Shown: piece after piece, positions 61,853 to 64,000 of the stretch | Layout of the letters: the number at the start of each line of letters is the position of its first letter | How positions within the stretch are numbered: the stretch's first letter is position 1 | Assembly: GCA_033964015.1 (NCBI GenBank) | Contig: CM066923.1 | Coordinates: forward strand, 7,181,978 to 7,245,977 | Direction of reading: 5' to 3' | DNA length: 64,000 nt | Origin: Scolanthus callimorphus | Lineage: Eukaryota > Cnidaria > Anthozoa > Actiniaria > Edwardsiidae | Notes under the pieces: generated by a model | The model's input: the letters and a program-made list of their open reading frames with translations, nothing else | The model's database searches: none | What the model was told of the DNA's origin: nothing | Translations under genes and position numbers: made by a program

Positions 61853-61914
61853 GTGAGTATGCCTAGGACAACAGACAAGTTCGCGCTCTAGTGAAACCTC
61901 GTCACCTACACAGG

Positions 61915-61998
61915 AAATTTCTGCAGAAACCCATCCATGGGAAAAGCTGAATTTCCCAAGGCGCACGCATGGGAAGTGTTCGGAATTCACATGGATAG
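61915..61998. repeat. Dispersed repeat, inverted copy of 28043-28138
   Basis: GAAACCCATCCATGGGAAAA and CGCATGGGAAGTGTTCGGAA are the complement of the intron 18 copy. Confidence 0.7.
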
Positions 61999-62217
61999 TT
62001 GTTGGTAAAGCTATCATTATCAGTAGATCCACTAACAAGTCCATGTGGCTCATTGGTTGTTGGTATAAAGGAATCCCGTTTTATTGGGTTCCCCTCCACT
62101 GATCATGGGAACAGCGGGATCAGACTATGGAGTGTAAATTAATAATGTGATTATTAAAGTTTAATTAGAGTAACCATGTTAATGCTTTGTCAAGAGTTGT
62201 TAGGTGATAAGATTATA

Positions 62218-62430
62218 ATGGTAGAGGGACTAAATACTGTAGTACAGCTACGTCAAACCTCTATTTGGTGAAAAGTTAGAATCTTAGCAGCTTTTATAGC
62301 TTAAGGAGGAGATTATCTGTGAAAATTAGGTGAAAATTTATGTGGTAGAGGGACCAAATACTGCATTGCACAGCTACGTCACCTCAGCAGTGAAAAGTCA
62401 AAGTGATTACTAGCAGTATTTAACAGCCAA
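62218..62430. repeat. Two-copy repeat of about 120 bp
   Basis: GGTAGAGGGAC.AAATACTG and ACAGCTACGTCA occur at about 62220 and 62343, each followed by GTGAAAAGT.A and AGCAG.. with TT.A.AGC. An AT-rich non-coding stretch follows to about 62900. Confidence 0.75.
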
Positions 62431-62913
62431 CCAGCGACTTTATGCTTCTTTATGCTAAAATTTGTAGAATAGCCAAGTGAAATATAAATGTACACAATGA
62501 TTGCAAATTGCAAAAAATATTTTTTATTAAATTTGTAATTAATAACTCTGAGAAGGTAGATAACAGATCAATTAAAATATGACTATCTATAAGAAAAAAG
62601 TTAAATAAGAAAATTTCATTGATCTGGTAGATTAAAAATGTACTATTTACAAAATTTCATTAAAAATGTTATAAAAGATCTACTGTAGTCGATAAAAATC
62701 ACATGAATACAAATTTCCATAAAAATTGACTGGTTATGATAAAATTCTAAGGAAAGGAAATTACAACAAGCTAGAATTTTGAATCTAATTGTCATGTAAT
62801 ATAGAAAACTAAATGTAAATTTCTGGTTGTGACTTGAATAATTATCGTGAAAGTAAAGGTATAGCGAATGTTTAAGTAGAAATTGAAATAAGTAGGTGAA
62901 AAAGAAGGTAAAA

Positions 62914-63315
62914 TTAAGTGTTTCTTGCAGTTCCGTTTAAAAAAAGCCATTTGTTATAATGTAAGTCGAAGTAGAACCAGATGTTAGATTTAGTGTCCAG
63001 GTTGTTGAGTATGAAGTTAATTTGTCGTTCTCTTTTATCAGTCTTTTGCGGTGTAGTCCAGTGTTGAGAAGAGAGAATCCAGGAAGAGATGGTGGAAGGA
63101 GGACAGCCATTGCCGATGAAGAAAAGGAGGAGTTTGAAGGTGTCAGTGTCGCTGGTAGGTTTTTTCCAAAAGAGTAGTCGAATGTTAGAGGGCCAGGTGT
63201 GTAGAGGGTAGAAGATGTCGCCATTGAGGAGGTCGAAGAGGGAGGAGCGTAGATGGTGGATTTGCTGACGGGAAAGTTGCAGGATGTTATGCGCTGTGAG
63301 ATCATAGTTGGCCAT
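62914..63315 (-). CDS. Unrecognised 133-residue open frame
   Basis: On the minus strand from a Met at 63315 to a stop at 62914. Trp/Phe/Leu-rich, with SRQQIHHLRSSLFDLLNGD, NIRLLFWKKP and IWFYFDLHYNKWLFLNG. Codon pattern and lack of stops suggest a real or recently dead coding unit, perhaps of a mobile element, because it sits in a repeat-like AT-rich region inside or after the last seen intron. No domain recognised. A second minus-strand frame at 63437-63622 (WYQVRNILAQLCFAPEDSQL) may be an upstream exon or a separate relic. Confidence 0.35.
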   Translation of the reverse strand: MANYDLTAHNILQLSRQQIHHLRSSLFDLLNGDIFYPLHTWPSNIRLLFWKKPTSDTDTFKLLLFFIGNGCPPSTISSWILSSQHWTTPQKTDKRERQINFILNNLDTKSNIWFYFDLHYNKWLFLNGTARNT

Positions 63316-64000
63316 TGTAGTGTGGATGATAGCTGTAGAAAAATTGATTACCTGATTACCTGTGATGTATCTATCTTTGTAAATAAGGGATTTGTTTATA
63401 GTGTAATTAGATATTAATATTTATTTATTTATTTATTTATTTATAGGTACCCAAATCTGATATAGCAGACGGTGGAATAGAAGGAGAAGTAAGATGTGAG
63501 AGCGGATTATCCAACACCAAGGCTCCAATTAGTTGTGAATCTTCAGGGGCAAAGCACAACTGAGCAAGGATGTTTCTAACCTGGTACCAGGTCAATGCCC
63601 GACATCCTTGTGTTGGTTCCACAAGAAGTGAAAGACATGAGCTAAACCTAGGGTTAAATTAAAAGCTATTTTTATTAAATATAGTTAATATTATTTTTAT
63701 TAAATATAGTTAATAGTTTAATCTAGGAACGTATATTTAAGTTAAATGTTTATGCTATTTATGTTGATGCTTTTTATGCTGATAAGTTTAGGTATAAATA
63801 CGTGTATTAATTGTTATCGTACTTTTAAGAAAAGTACGAGATGTATTAAAAACCTACACTGAAACAATTTCGCATAATATATGAAGAGAATTTACCTTAT
63901 GTAGGAGAAGAAAGCGGAGTATTTGAGCAGGAGTACAGGTATAAGAGCTGCAAAAAATATATTACTACGGTGAAGGCAAGCTCGTAATTTTAGTGCATAA
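63316..64000. other. Right end of window
   Basis: A (TTTA)n run at 63420-63444 and a 31-bp direct repeat containing TTTTTATTAAATATAGTTAAT at 63669-63718. The frame at 63437-63622 minus is discussed with the preceding entry. No splice-supported continuation of the large gene was found. Confidence 0.45.

Overview
The window is animal nuclear DNA, AT-rich and dense in introns. The style suggests a cnidarian, most likely a stony coral or another anthozoan. That assignment is an inference from a secreted multi-domain gene (MAM, LamG, F5/8C, TLDc, many FN3), a CR1/L2-like LINE with a TAA-type tail, and a very high load of small palindromic transposons. No species can be named from the sequence alone.

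Most of the window (6577 to beyond 61852, + strand) is one very large gene for an extracellular protein. Thirty-seven exons were read by eye from splice sites and phase; nearly all join in phase 1. The order is: start Met and signal peptide (exons 1-2), a short unrecognised module (3), TLDc (4-5), F5/8C discoidin-like (6-7), ILEI/FAM3-like (8-9), LamG-like (10-11), MAM (12-14), a second TLDc (15-16), a small Cys-rich exon (17), a second LamG-like domain (18-19), a SEA-like region (20-21), then sixteen single-exon FN3 domains (22-37). The 3' end lies outside the window. Exon 13 carries an apparent 1-base deletion in an A run.

The FN3 part holds a recent segmental duplication. 36386-41456 (exons 27-29) is nearly identical to 51751-56350 (exons 30-32), apart from a few insertions and one sharply diverged patch in exon 31. 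Related exons 33-34 follow.

Between the two copies sits a separate unit of about 10.3 kb (41457-51750), the most interesting object here. It encodes (i) a tyrosine recombinase with an N-terminal C2H2 finger and a C-terminal Myb/SANT domain, interrupted by a 0.7 kb inverted-repeat element; (ii) a short cyclin-box-like protein; and (iii), converging on these from the other strand, a spliced protein of about 946 residues with a superfamily 3 helicase and a PIP-box-like C-terminus. A GTTCC/GGAAC array lies at its left end. At its right end, next to the helicase promoter, lies an array of inverted iteron-like repeats around an AT-rich core. No capsid or packaging gene was seen. The layout looks like a replicating, integrating mobile element or a virus-derived one, with host-cell-cycle-like functions.

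Introns and flanks are full of non-autonomous inverted-repeat elements, several with visible target duplications, plus foldback elements, a LINE fragment, tRNA-derived SINE pieces, and minisatellites or microsatellites. Exon boundaries rest on splice-site reading by eye; no alignment or transcript data were available.
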